A stretch of 64,000 bases of DNA, taken from NCBI RefSeq assembly GCF_021130785.1, contig NC_060215.1, positions 64,546,501 through 64,610,500 on the forward strand, read 5' to 3'. The notes below the pieces were generated by a model. The model had not been told where the DNA came from. It made no database searches and worked only from the letters and a program-made list of their open reading frames with translations. This stretch comes from Homalodisca vitripennis (lineage: Eukaryota; Arthropoda; Insecta; Hemiptera; Cicadellidae). Below are positions 1 to 9,785 of this stretch, piece by piece. The position numbers were made by a program, and so were the translations under genes. The stretch's first letter is position 1; the number at the start of each line of letters is the position of its first letter.

Positions 1-559
1 ATATATGACCATGAATGAATATTTGATGAAATGAATTCAAAAACAATCTGTCCCGATCTACTATTGTCATTTCACTAATGGTCAGCCAATACCCGTGGGG
101 GGGGAGGATATCAACCGCCATTGAACTGTATTATTAAGGGGAGATGGACTTCCTATCTTCTTAATGTTATTTAGCACAAATTGATGACCAATTATCTCAA
201 AAAATATCAATTTTTTTGTTTGGTTAGCTTTACAATTTTTATTTCATTCTATACAGATGTTTCTTCACACACACTGAAAGCAAAAAAAAAAAAACAATTG
301 CAGGTAATTTTTTTCATTACTGATTTCTATTTTTGTAATTTTTTCAAACTTTTGGAAAAAAGTATTATTTTACTTGGTTTTTTTTTCTTAAATGTTAGAT
401 ATTCAGATTACTTTAAATACACATAGTTAACTGTGGACAAAATTTAAAATGCCTATCTTTAGTACTTGCTGAGATAATAGGTTATAATTAGAAAACTGGA
501 ATTTTGAGGAATCACAATGAAAATGTTGCTAGGTGCAAACAATATATATTTTATTTATT

Positions 560-1345
560 AAAATAGCTTTTAAAACATTCCAGCATCATATTCAGGTTCT
601 TCTAACTTTTCTACATCTCTCTTATTCTTCTTTTCAATTCTGGCCTGTTGTCTGGATATATTTGCTCCGGGTTGACATGCCTTTTTCGCTTTTTGAACTC
701 TCTGCCAATCTATGTCACCAAGCGTTTTTTACACAGTTCTTACCGGTATTAATTCCTAGATAATGCAAAACTTTAAGCTTGCCAGCATTGGCATCATTGT
801 ATGTTAAGATAGCATCCAAGGTTCCACATTTCAATGTATTCAGACCAACAAAATTTGTCTTTAGTATTTGAGATCATAACACAGAGTTGAAACTCTCGTT
901 TAGGTTCTGAGTGTTATGTAGGCATTTTTGTAACAACTCCTGGTTGAGCTAAGTGCTGGTATGTGAATGTAATAGCTTCTATAACAGCTTGATCAAGTGC
1001 ATTCTTATGGTGGTAGTTTCATTGTTTTTTAAAGCTTGTTTATACTACCACAAACAGCTGCATAGATAATGTTGAGGATTGTCGTCTGTTGAGGCCTTAT
1101 GAAAGAATGTTGCCCAGACAACCTTCTTCGTGTTTTCTAAGTAATTCTTGTTTCTCCTAATGACCAGTCTGTAATAATTTTGCAGAGAATCAATAGCACT
1201 ATTCGTAAGTCTACCTTTTTCCCCCTCATGTCATGCCGTTATTTTCACAACCAGCCCTCTTTCCTTTTTTGGACATGTCCAACACACTCTAGTTTTTCTA
1301 TATTAAAATTCTCACCAGCCTGCCTGACTGCGGATGCCTCGATAG
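560..1345 (-). pseudogene. Decayed Mutator-like (MULE) transposase C-terminal region
   Basis: Reading the minus strand with frame changes gives a chain of peptides: IEKLECVGHVQKR near 1270-1310, VVWATFFHKASTDDNPQH near 1080-1130, QELLQKCLHNTQNLNESFN near 885-945 and KTNFVGLNTLKCGTLDAIL near 800-860. I recognise this order (GHVQKR, then FFHK-STD, then a C-rich segment, then QNxNESxN, then FVGLxxLxxGxxDA) from the Mutator-like transposase proteins common in insect and other invertebrate genomes. Several stops and frameshifts interrupt it, including a TGA just after the NESFNSV segment, so it is not functional. No terminal repeats were found. It sits next to a Tigger remnant on the same strand; whether one inserted in the other is unclear. 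The family call is by pattern memory, not by search. Confidence 0.5.
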
Positions 1346-1479
1346 AGGTGTCCACGGATTGGTCGGATCGTGTATGGGAGCTTTTAATTTTATTTGCACA
1401 TCAAAATGCACTTAAGGCAAAGTAATAAAACATGTTTTACAGTAGGTACATACTGACATACAGTATAGTGAACTATGAA

Positions 1480-2346
1480 ACTAAACTTAAGCTTGGGTAA
1501 AAAAAGTTTGTGATTGTCTTTTGCTTTCCTGCTTCCTGTATTTTTGCTGGTAACAATTTGTATTGAGACCAGTCTCATCATAGTGAATATTTAATCACCT
1601 GATAGGCTTTCACTATCCAATATAAAGTTTGTCCCTAAACGATTGAACAGCTTCACAGTTTGCTTAAAGCTTCTCGCCACAGATATTAAGCTGTCGAATT
1701 CCATTTTTTTTTTCCATCTATCGATCCAACTTACACTAGCTGTGAAATCAGATTCACCTTCGTTAAGTTCATTTCGAAACTTTAAGGCTTTCTGTTGTAA
1801 AATTGGTCCTGATTATCAGTATACCTTTATCTCTATGTTGAGTAAACTACAGGTACAAAGCTTGGCTTACTTTTTCGTTCTCACATTTTTTTCATTGTCT
1901 TCTGATTTTCCAAAGCAGTTGCCGTGACTCAATGAGAACACTATTATTCAATGTCATTGTGATTCCTCTTCCAATCTCCTACTGTTTTTTTCCACGTTAT
2001 AATCTTGTGCCACTTTTAATAAAGTTTCACCATTGTGTAATCTTTTTGAGGCTTACAGTTTTTCTTCCTTTAACTAAACCACCTTTTAACGTTTTGAAGC
2101 CATCGCCACAACTTTTTATAGACATGACAAGTTCAAAACATAACTAACAGTCTAACAAAAACGGCAGAAACATAACAAGTTAACTATGTACAAGACTACC
2201 TCTCAGCAAAAAAGCTACTTAAGCTTTGAGGACTGCCAGTACAGTTTGGTTTGACAAAAGGGGTTGTCTCGCGTGACATATTGCATAAAATCATGTTTAC
2301 ATGACATATTGCTCCAAAAGATCGGATAACTACCGAGACTCTACTG
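1480..2346 (-). mobile_element. Tigger/pogo-like DNA transposon remnant with 5' terminal repeat
   Basis: On the minus strand 1690-1800 encodes a CENP-B-type helix-turn-helix peptide ending in SWIDRWKKKNGIRQLNI, followed after a short break by GEKL and, near 1560-1590, NIHYDETGLNTNCY. This matches the order in Tigger/jerky transposases (HTH, GIRQL, GEKL, then the first DDE aspartate in a YxxDETGL motif). At 2320-2346 the minus strand reads CAGTAGAGTCTCGGTAGTTA followed by TCCGATC, a typical Tigger/pogo terminal repeat, and it abuts a TA at 2347-2348. The opposite terminal repeat was not recognised, so the lower boundary is a guess. The reading frame contains stops and frameshifts. Confidence 0.55.
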
Positions 2347-2348
2347 TA

Positions 2349-4158
2349 TTTCTGTTGCCCCGAATGATGTCATTTGGATGCATGAATTGAATGTGCGAAT
2401 GGACTTCAAGAGAAGTTTTAAACCTGGATCCATGCCGATGAGCTAGCCGTTCAGTGGTTCTGGTGGTTGCACTATTCCTGAAGTACAACACATGTCTGCT
2501 GACTCATATTTGAATTTGATTACTGACAATGGGGACATTCTTTGTCTATAGCACCAGTCAGCACTTTTGGAAGAGTGGAATATGCAATATCTGGCTCGTA
2601 CTCGAATATGAGACAAAGGAAATTTAAAGTCTCAATGTACTTTTTGGCGTTATCGGTCATTTGCTGTGTGTGTGTCAATTACGAACTGACACGCTTATCT
2701 CTGTTCAAATTGTTGTTGACATTGTACTACCTCTTGTAATTGAGATGCATGTAATTGTAAAATGCTCTCAGCCACATTTTTGTTATCTTGTGTTTTTTTG
2801 TCTGTTCTTTCTCTCTACTATTTTGCATGTTTGTACTTCATGTTTTAGTATTTTACCAATCTTTCACAGTCACAAAACACGTACATCTTTCTTCTGAATG
2901 AAAATAAATTCAGAAGAATTAAAATAAATTCAGAAGAATTAAAATAAATTCAGAAGAATTAAAATTTTTCACACACTGTATTTAATGAAATGTCAAAAGT
3001 GATGCAACACTTCACTACAATGGCTTGCGCATTTGTAGATGAAAGTTCAATGATGCAAACGTAGCGATATCTATTATTCAACAACATAATGTTCTGTTTG
3101 ATAAACAAACCTCAGTTAAATTATTTATATTGTTTATACAAAAGTACTAAAATCACAATTAAAAATGGGGCGGGTGTGGAAGGATGAAAATTTGGGGTTA
3201 TAGGTACTTTTTTATACCAGATCAAAGACAGGTATTTTCTGGCTAGGGACACCCTAATCAACTAGCTATATGAAATATAGTTTACAATATTCTCATACAC
3301 AAAAAGTCATAAAAATCGGTCGAGCCAAGGAGTGCAAACACTACACATGACATGAGATTTTTATATATTGGAGGGTTTAGAAGAAAGTGTTTTTGGTTTT
3401 TTTTTTTAAATATATGTTAAAAAGCAATATATTTGTTTGTTTTCATCCATTAACTATAATGTCAACAGCGTTTTATTGATCCAGAAAGAAAAACGACAGA
3501 AACCTTTGCTTATGTACGGTCTTGGACTCTTATTTAATCAAACCATAATCAACCAATCTAATAAGGGGCATGGGTAGCATTTAATGTTTACAAAGAACAT
3601 ACACTCAGAGTCCTAGCCTCCATACTACTCAGTTGTCAAGTCTTTTAATGTTACATTTAAAATTATTCTTTAATAACAGTCAGTGATTAAAATACCAAGT
3701 TGTTTGACTAAAAAGTAACATTGATAGTATTAACTTTAACGTTTTGTCCAAGAGATCTGATTCTTATGCTAACAAGTATGATATGCTCAGTATTAATATG
3801 ACTGAGCCTCATTGAATGATTTCTGAAAGCGGGACATAGTCTTCTGATTTAATATATTCCAAGAATGTTGTTCGTTTAACCTTCCTGCTAAGTAGTAACC
3901 ATATCTATTGCCTAGAAAATTAAACAAGAGTACTAATTAAGCTACTTTGATAATTTAAAGTCATTTTTTATATAAATAGAATGGGAGTTCTCTTCTTAAA
4001 TAAATACTTAGTTTAAGAGCACAATAAAATTGTGATTGCTTGTAAATTTAGTTAGAATTTAATTTACAAGTGTTCCACATTACTAAAGTAATTTTAATAT
4101 TTTGGTTAACTCATAAGTTTTAGTTGTGATTTACCTTTAATTGTCATGTTTGTTACAG
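2349..4158. other. AT-rich non-coding stretch, probably GAR1 intron
   Basis: No convincing coding exon or element boundary was seen here. The stretch ends at the acceptor of the GAR1 terminal exon (TTTGTTACAG at 4149-4158). The upstream GAR1 exons are not recognisable in the window, so the last intron would exceed 4 kb. It contains a short 20-bp tandem repeat at 2901-2964 and a partial copy of the GAR1 exon start at 3469. Confidence 0.4.
2901..2964. repeat. Tandem repeat, 20-bp unit, three copies
   Basis: The unit AAAATAAATTCAGAAGAATT is repeated three times without change at 2901, 2921 and 2941, with a partial fourth. There is no coding content. Confidence 0.9.
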
Positions 4159-4506
4159 CTTTTTATTGATCCAGCCAAGCTCTTACCACTGAAGCGATTC
4201 CTTCCACAGCCTCCAGGAGCTAAGCGTGGAGGAGGTGGTAGAGGTGGCCCTCGAGGGGGCAGAGGTAGAGGTGGTTTTGGAGGAAGAGGTGGGGGAGGCT
4301 TTGGCGGAAGAGGTGGAGGAGGTTTTGGAGGAAGAGGAGGAGGTGGTTTTGGGGGAAGAGGAGGGGGTGGTTTTGGGGGAAGAGGGGGAGGTAGGGGTTT
4401 TGGGAGAGGGGGAGGAGGAGGAGGAGGAGGAGGATTCAACAGAGGGGGCGGAGGAAGAGATAGTGGAGGATTTAGGAAAAGTTTTGGGGGTGGTTTTAAA
4501 AATTAA
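4159..4506 (+). CDS. GAR1: GAR1 (H/ACA ribonucleoprotein subunit 1), terminal exon
   Basis: GAR1 is one of four core proteins of H/ACA small nucleolar RNPs, which guide pseudouridylation of rRNA and snRNA in nucleolus and Cajal bodies. The exon follows a canonical acceptor (TTTGTTACAG) in phase 0 and encodes 115 residues. It opens with [20 protein letters not shown], the end of the conserved GAR1 fold, and then becomes a glycine/arginine-rich tail of RGGGGF-type repeats ending in GGFKN and a TAA. GAR proteins usually carry such a tail, which binds RNA and is a target of arginine methylation. The N-terminal domain must be encoded by exons outside the window or unrecognised upstream. The G-rich repeat also makes long false ORFs in other frames. 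The first ~15 residues make the assignment strong despite the low-complexity remainder. Confidence 0.88.
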   Translation, partial: LFIDPAKLLPLKRFLPQPPGAKRGGGGRGGPRGGRGRGGFGGRGGGGFGGRGGGGFGGRGGGGFGGRGGGGFGGRGGGRGFGRGGGGGGGGGFNRGGGGRDSGGFRKSFGGGFKN

Positions 4507-5780
4507 TGCTGTAAAACAAAATATTTGTTTTATCTATTGACTATTTTCTGTGTACATATACTATAATTTTATCATTATGGATAAAGTTATTTTAATCATT
4601 TCGATAAATATATTTTATACAAAAAATTGATTTACTACTTAATATTGATTTTCTTTTTCCCATAACATTCCCTTGGAAGTGAACTTATAAAAATTAATTA
4701 ATGATGTTGATACTCACGATGGATGGATGTGATTGTGTTTTCAGATTTGTGTCAAACTGTGTTAAATTATTCCCTTTTTTAATTTAACTATTGCTACCGT
4801 AAGATGGTTTAATGGACTGATTTTTTTTAAAGGACTGGTTACAGTCTTAAAAATAATTCCCTGAACATAAGCTATGAGGTATATGTGTTTGTTATTTGAG
4901 CTTAAACAAAACAGGCGCTACAGGTTGTTTTTTTTTTACTATTTTCAAAATGTTTTTGAGAGTTGAAAGCATTAAAGAAAGTGGATAATATTAATACTGT
5001 GTTTGCTGATTGTAAAGAAATTTTCTACCTGAAATAAAAACTATGAAAAAAGGCCACAGTTGTACTTAAAACAGCTTACTGATAATGTCTTGTTTTATTT
5101 AATGATAATGCTATTTTTAAGATGGCTGTTACTGTAGCTGATGTAATCCTAATAAGCAAAGGGAAATAAAAATAAATTATCGTTTATAAGGGAATTTATT
5201 TTAGTAGAGGTAAATAGCCAGAACAAGAACTGCTTGATGAACTTAAGGTGGTGCAATCACTTTTGAGTTGAGTAAATTTTTTTAAATTTTACTGTCATAA
5301 TCTTTCAAGGTACCCTTATTGAATGCAGAGAAAGAACAAAAAATTTTGATCACTTCACAAGTAGTTATAGACATCTGAATTAGTAATTTTCAGCTATTTT
5401 ATAATCGGGCACAATTGCAAACTGCTGTTGATAAAGATTTCAAATTTTTACAGTAAGTATGTGAAATGTGACCTGAAGGATTGACATAAATTGTATTTTG
5501 AAGATTTAAAAAATACGGTTATATAATAACCGTTTATAGCCTGGTTACACAATGGCATAAATTCTTGACTTAAAATTCCTGTAAAGTGATCGAAAAAAAG
5601 TGTCATTGAGGAAATTACATGTGTTTTATTTAAAAATCATTCATTTTTGTTAAGAATAACTTCATTAACAAATATTTAATTTTCTAAAATTATGAAAAAT
5701 ATCATTTGTTCGAGTTAAAATAATTTAAAACAGGTTACTAGTTGAAGTATTGATTGTATTAGTTACACAACTAATACTGT
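4507..5780. other. GAR1 3' UTR and AT-rich spacer
   Basis: No gene is seen. The 3' UTR of GAR1 must begin here. A GATAAA occurs near 4603, and AATAAA-type signals occur near 5033 and 5163; I cannot tell which is used. Confidence 0.4.
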
Positions 5781-5821
5781 CGAAGGTTTAACCTAAGTTT
5801 ATTTAAAATGAACCACTGATT

Positions 5822-7390
5822 TCAACTTTGCAACTGGATGTTCGAATTCGATACAATCAAATGTTGGAATTTATTGGACACATGAAAAGAACAATCAGCA
5901 AACATCGTAAGTTTGAGATTTTTATTCCAAGATTTGTAGACTGGAATAATTTTACTGATTTTTAAGAGGTTTGAAAATATACCTGAAGATAAATTGGAAT
6001 TACAAATGTGAGAGAATACTACACTTATAGAAGGAAAAATTTTCTTTAACACTGTGCAAGGAATCTCATCCACTCCAGCAGCATTATTTGTACTCCTCAC
6101 CACCATCTCAACCTTTGAAACTACACCTTGGAAAGATACAAAATATTCAAGGGTGCAGCGATACCATCCACAGGATTGTATGCCCCACTTAGCTGTGAGG
6201 GGTTGCAGCCCCAGTCCTGAAAAAGAATGTTAAAATATTCAGCAACTTCATTACAATTCCGTATTTGTTTGCCATTGACACTTAGTTCAATATTTTCCTT
6301 ATTTTTTTGCGGTTTCAATTTCAAGGTGACATTGACTGTTTTCCAGATTGATTTTGAACGATTTTTTGAATCTATGATTTGGTTATCATGAAAAGATTGC
6401 TTTGCTTTATCAACCTCAATTTTTAATCACTTTTCCTCTCGATAATTGTTTGATTTCAGGTGTCCATGATAAGGAGAGTAAAAAACTAATGTTCTCTCGG
6501 TCACGCTTTAAATCCAGAGTTATCCGCTTATGTGGCTGTTTCTTTCTAACATTGATTTTTTTGTTTTAAGCGGGAAAGCTATATCAAAATAATACCTAAA
6601 AATTCTTGAGAAAATAGCAAATTTTTCATTTGTGTCAGTAGCATTATAAACTTTGTCACATATCTCCGCCTGCAATAAGTTTTAAATTGTTGCAAAAGCA
6701 TTTTCTGTAAAATAACTTTTTTTTTTTATTTGGGTGTGTTTTTTAAATGGCACACTTGGTGAAATATTAAAATATACTACTTGAACTCTATGGTCTGGAA
6801 AAGATACCTCAAGACTTTTTATCAGTAAGATTTTTTTAGAGTCCATATTAGTCACAATATTGTCAATAATACTGCTACCAGTGGATGTTATTCTTGTGGG
6901 ATCTTTTACAAGAGCTACAAATCTATATAAATGAAACATGTCATTAACAGTTGCACACTCTTGATTAGTCAGATTGTGAATGGGTGTATTAAAATATCCA
7001 CATAATATTGTGCTATAACTAGAAGACTCGAAACAAGGAAATAATTCATTAAGTCTATTTATAAAAATTGAAAAATTACCAGTTTGAGGTCTTTAGATCA
7101 CAAATACATTAATTCTTAGGAAAGAGATTGATACACCTGTCAGCTCTATATGTGATTCCACACTCAAGCGTTTTACATTTTCTATGATTTCAGTGCACAG
7201 AAAGGTTTTTGAAAAAATTGTGTCACTTCCACCTACATGGTTACTTCTATTTTCAAAAGAAACTAATTTATAACTGTGAAAAAAGCATTATTTTTAGTTA
7301 TCATCATGTAACCTTGTTTCAGAGATGCAAACTATATCCGGATTCGGTCATCCAAAAAAACATTTATTACGATCAATTTTATTACAAATA
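5822..7390 (-). pseudogene. CR1-like ORF2 remnant: AP endonuclease and RT N-terminus
   Basis: From 7230 down to 6680 the minus strand keeps endonuclease features in broken frames: a hydrophobic strand before NRLNELFP, then FNTPIHNLTNQE, and an in-frame run 6939-6682 with DPTRITSTGSSIIDNIVTN, followed by the FPDHR motif (the SDH-like catalytic end of the AP endonuclease). At 6106-5822 the run NNAAGVDEIPCTVLKKIFPS is the RT-0/1 region (GxDxIP), continuing to IIPVYKS. The rest of the RT is missing. Stops separate the segments. Confidence 0.6.
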
Positions 7391-7859
7391 CTCCGAGCAC
7401 TGTAATTGATTAAACTACTTTACACTCTGCTTTTTATAAGAAATATTTTTTTGTAAAGAAGATGAAGTAAAGTTTAGATTGTTAGGTACAGATTGTCCCA
7501 AAAGAAGAGTTTTTCGTTATTAAGCTGGTTACACGATGAGTATTTGTTTTGTTAGAGTAAGAGAGCAATTCACATGTACAAGGCTTAGGCCAAGAGGAGG
7601 AAAGTCCACAAGCGAATCTATTGACATCGTAGCGGAAGAGTCTGAGACCATCGGCAGCGATAGGGTGGCAACGGGCGGTCCCACTGAGTCGAGGCCGGGG
7701 CAGGGCTCAATGCGGTCGAGATGCACAGTCTCTCTGCGGCAGGTGGTCGTGCTGGTAGATTTTGATCCATCAGCAGGCAAGGCTGGACAAAGTCCTGAAG
7801 ATGAGTGCACAGAAGACTGGACTCGTGATTAGACAGTTTTAGCAAACGCACAGCTCAGA

Positions 7860-8695
7860 ACCTTCTTTCCACGCTTGTTTAGATGGAATCCGTGGCGTGT
7901 GTAGTGGCTTCTGTAGAGAATGCAGTTCAACTCACCATACGTCAAGCTGAGTTTATCCTTGTATTCCCGGATGAGTTTTGCCATTGCCAGGTTAGCATAG
8001 AAGATTGCATCGTTAGGTGGTTAAAATCATAACTATAAGGAACACTGTTAATTATTACATTTGTATCTGTTTGCAGTGTCAACAGAGCTTATTAGTTCCA
8101 TGAATGATTGGACGCTGACTAGGGTCGTGGTAATTAATGTTGTTTATGCTGGCTAACAATATCACAATGTCATCTTTGAACAAGTCTTTCACAAAAGGTT
8201 TACCCTCAGAGATGATTTCCTTCAACTTAGCTCCCGGCTTAGAGCTCACGAAAACGTCACAATCTCCAACAAGGTCTTGAATGTAGGGATGCATATCCTT
8301 CCCCTGGCTGTCCGTCAACACAAAGATTTTTGCAGTGTTTTGGTTCACGTGGCTTACGTGTTACAGATAGTGGTGGGGCATTTTCAGACCGATGGACTTG
8401 CGCTTTGGTAGTAACCTTACAGTCCTGGCGATCTCTTTGCGCTGGGGAATTTTCTCTGTCCAAAGAAGAAAACAAATTTGATGTTTCAAGTTTAAATCGT
8501 TTTGAGGATCCATTTTGTTGTATAAATGTTCTTCTTGGCGTTAGAAAGATCGACTTATTTTCAGACGCTGCATTATTCTTGACATATCATTCTTTCATTT
8601 TGTAGTTTTAACTTTATTTCCAATTCAATGTAGTCGGATCGTAATGCATACATTTTTTTATTTAGTGAGTCATTTTCTTGCTTCAGAAGAGATTC
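7860..8695 (-). pseudogene. CR1-like ORF1: coiled coil and SGNH (esterase-like) domain
   Basis: Minus-strand reading begins with a Leu/Glu/Lys-rich coiled coil (ESLLKQENDSLNKKMYALRS near 8640-8695) and passes a basic linker. After a frameshift at about 8340 it gives an SGNH hydrolase fold: block I with DSQGKD at about 8300, a block with DDIVILLASINNIN near 8145-8190, and, after another frameshift, the final block YTRHGFHLNKRGKK at about 7866-7910 carrying the catalytic Asp/His pair position. ORF1 proteins with esterase-like domains are established for CR1-type elements and are thought to aid membrane or RNP interactions. The aspartate and serine of block I are visible, but the Asn of block III is in a changed context (INNIN). 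It is inactive because of frameshifts. Confidence 0.6.
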
Positions 8696-9785
8696 AGGCT
8701 CAGTCGATTGTGTGCTACCCCAGTAATACCTCTTATAATCAAGCCCAAGTGCCTTCTAATGCTGGCTCCACCAATAGTATCCATGTAGTCGTTCCAGGTG
8801 ATTGTGTCATCATTGACTATCCTCTACAGGAATCAATTCTACGAAACTTTACTTAGATGATTCAATAAGTGTTACCAGTAACAGAATGCTTACCGATAAC
8901 ACTGAGGGGGGCCATTGGAGCCTAGTGGTCATCGATCTGATTGCTGGGCAGTATCTCCACTTGGATTCACTATCTAATTTAGTAAAAAGGTGGCCGAACA
9001 GTTTTCAAGGTGTAGGAATAGTATATCGAAGTTCAAAAAAATTCCACATACTCCCTAAAAGATGTCACCAGCACTCAGATAGCTTCAGTTGTGGGTAGAG
9101 GAAATAATAATGCCCAAGCGAAATGTTACCATTCTAAATACCAAACTAAATCTGTTACCTCTTTACTGAATCTATCACCTATTGGGAATACAACGGGAGA
9201 AACTCAAACTGTGTTCAAACATAAAATGGTGTTGGCCCTGTTGCAGCCAAGTTCTGGAACACTGTCACCCTAACGCTTCAATACTGCAGGTTCTGGATAG
9301 CTTGAGATCTCTTCGGAAAACATTCATCTAGTCAGGATATTGTCGTTCTTATAGGTGGTACTAATATCACTAACACAAACTACTGCTCACGCCTTAAAGA
9401 TGTATTAACGCATCTGAGCAACTTATTTCCATGCAAAATTGTATTAACAGAAGTACCTTTTTTATCGAAGCTAATGTCATTGAAGCTGTTGGAGATCAAT
9501 ACATGTAAAAGTATGCTATTCAACAGCTCAACCCCTGTCTTGTTACTAAATCATTTTCTTACACCAAAACGTTTTGTGAGAAGTGATCTACACTTAAATA
9601 AATCTGGAAACCCCCTATTATGTAATAAACTTGCAGGCTGGCTTAGATATATGACTATTAATACTGGGACAAGTATCTTTAAAGCTCCTAATCAGTTTTT
9701 AAGGAGGCCTCGTATAAAACAAAAGTCCCAAAATTATCAACTGAAACGTACATATATTACATCAGAATGTGCTGTCAGTTACTAA
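8696..9785 (+). pseudogene. CR1-like ORF1 with C48 (Ulp1-like) protease and SGNH domains
   Basis: The run from about 8841 to 9100 looks like a C48/Ulp1-type cysteine protease: EGGHWSLVVID supplies the catalytic His (about 8913), YLHLDSLS the Asp (about 8960), and HQHSDSFSCG the oxyanion Gln and nucleophile Cys (9066-9095). All four catalytic positions are present. After a break, 9330-9610 gives an SGNH fold: DIVVLIGGTNITNTNYCS with the block III GGTN, and DLHLNKSGNPLLC as the final block with Asp and His. The block I serine region is not visible. ORF2 follows directly. Stops and frameshifts (for example TAG after FSCG) inactivate it. C48 proteases normally cleave SUMO or NEDD8; a role in a retroelement is unknown to me. 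Confidence 0.55.

Larger units (their letters stand above)
5822..8695 (-). mobile_element. CR1-like non-LTR retrotransposon, minus strand, truncated
   Basis: An ORF1 (coiled coil plus SGNH) at 8695-7860 is followed in the same direction by an ORF2 remnant (endonuclease, then the start of the reverse transcriptase) at about 7390-5822. The element stops inside the RT, before the YADD active site, so it is 3'-truncated or internally deleted. Its 5' edge, at about 8695, touches another CR1-like element running the other way. Confidence 0.65.

Noticed and set aside
181..426. 81-residue ORF near the window start
   Set aside because: Very low-complexity Phe/Lys/Ile composition from T-runs; no support as a gene.
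4137..4439. Minus-strand polyproline ORF of 100 residues
   Set aside because: It is the antisense of the GAR1 glycine/arginine-rich exon and has no independent support.
4226..4540. Plus-strand Glu/Val-rich ORF of 104 residues
   Set aside because: Alternate frame of the same GAR1 repeat; the frame with the conserved [15 protein letters not shown] start is the real one.
7536..7832. Plus-strand ORF of 98 residues over the CR1 ORF1/ORF2 junction
   Set aside because: Antisense to the minus-strand element; no family features.
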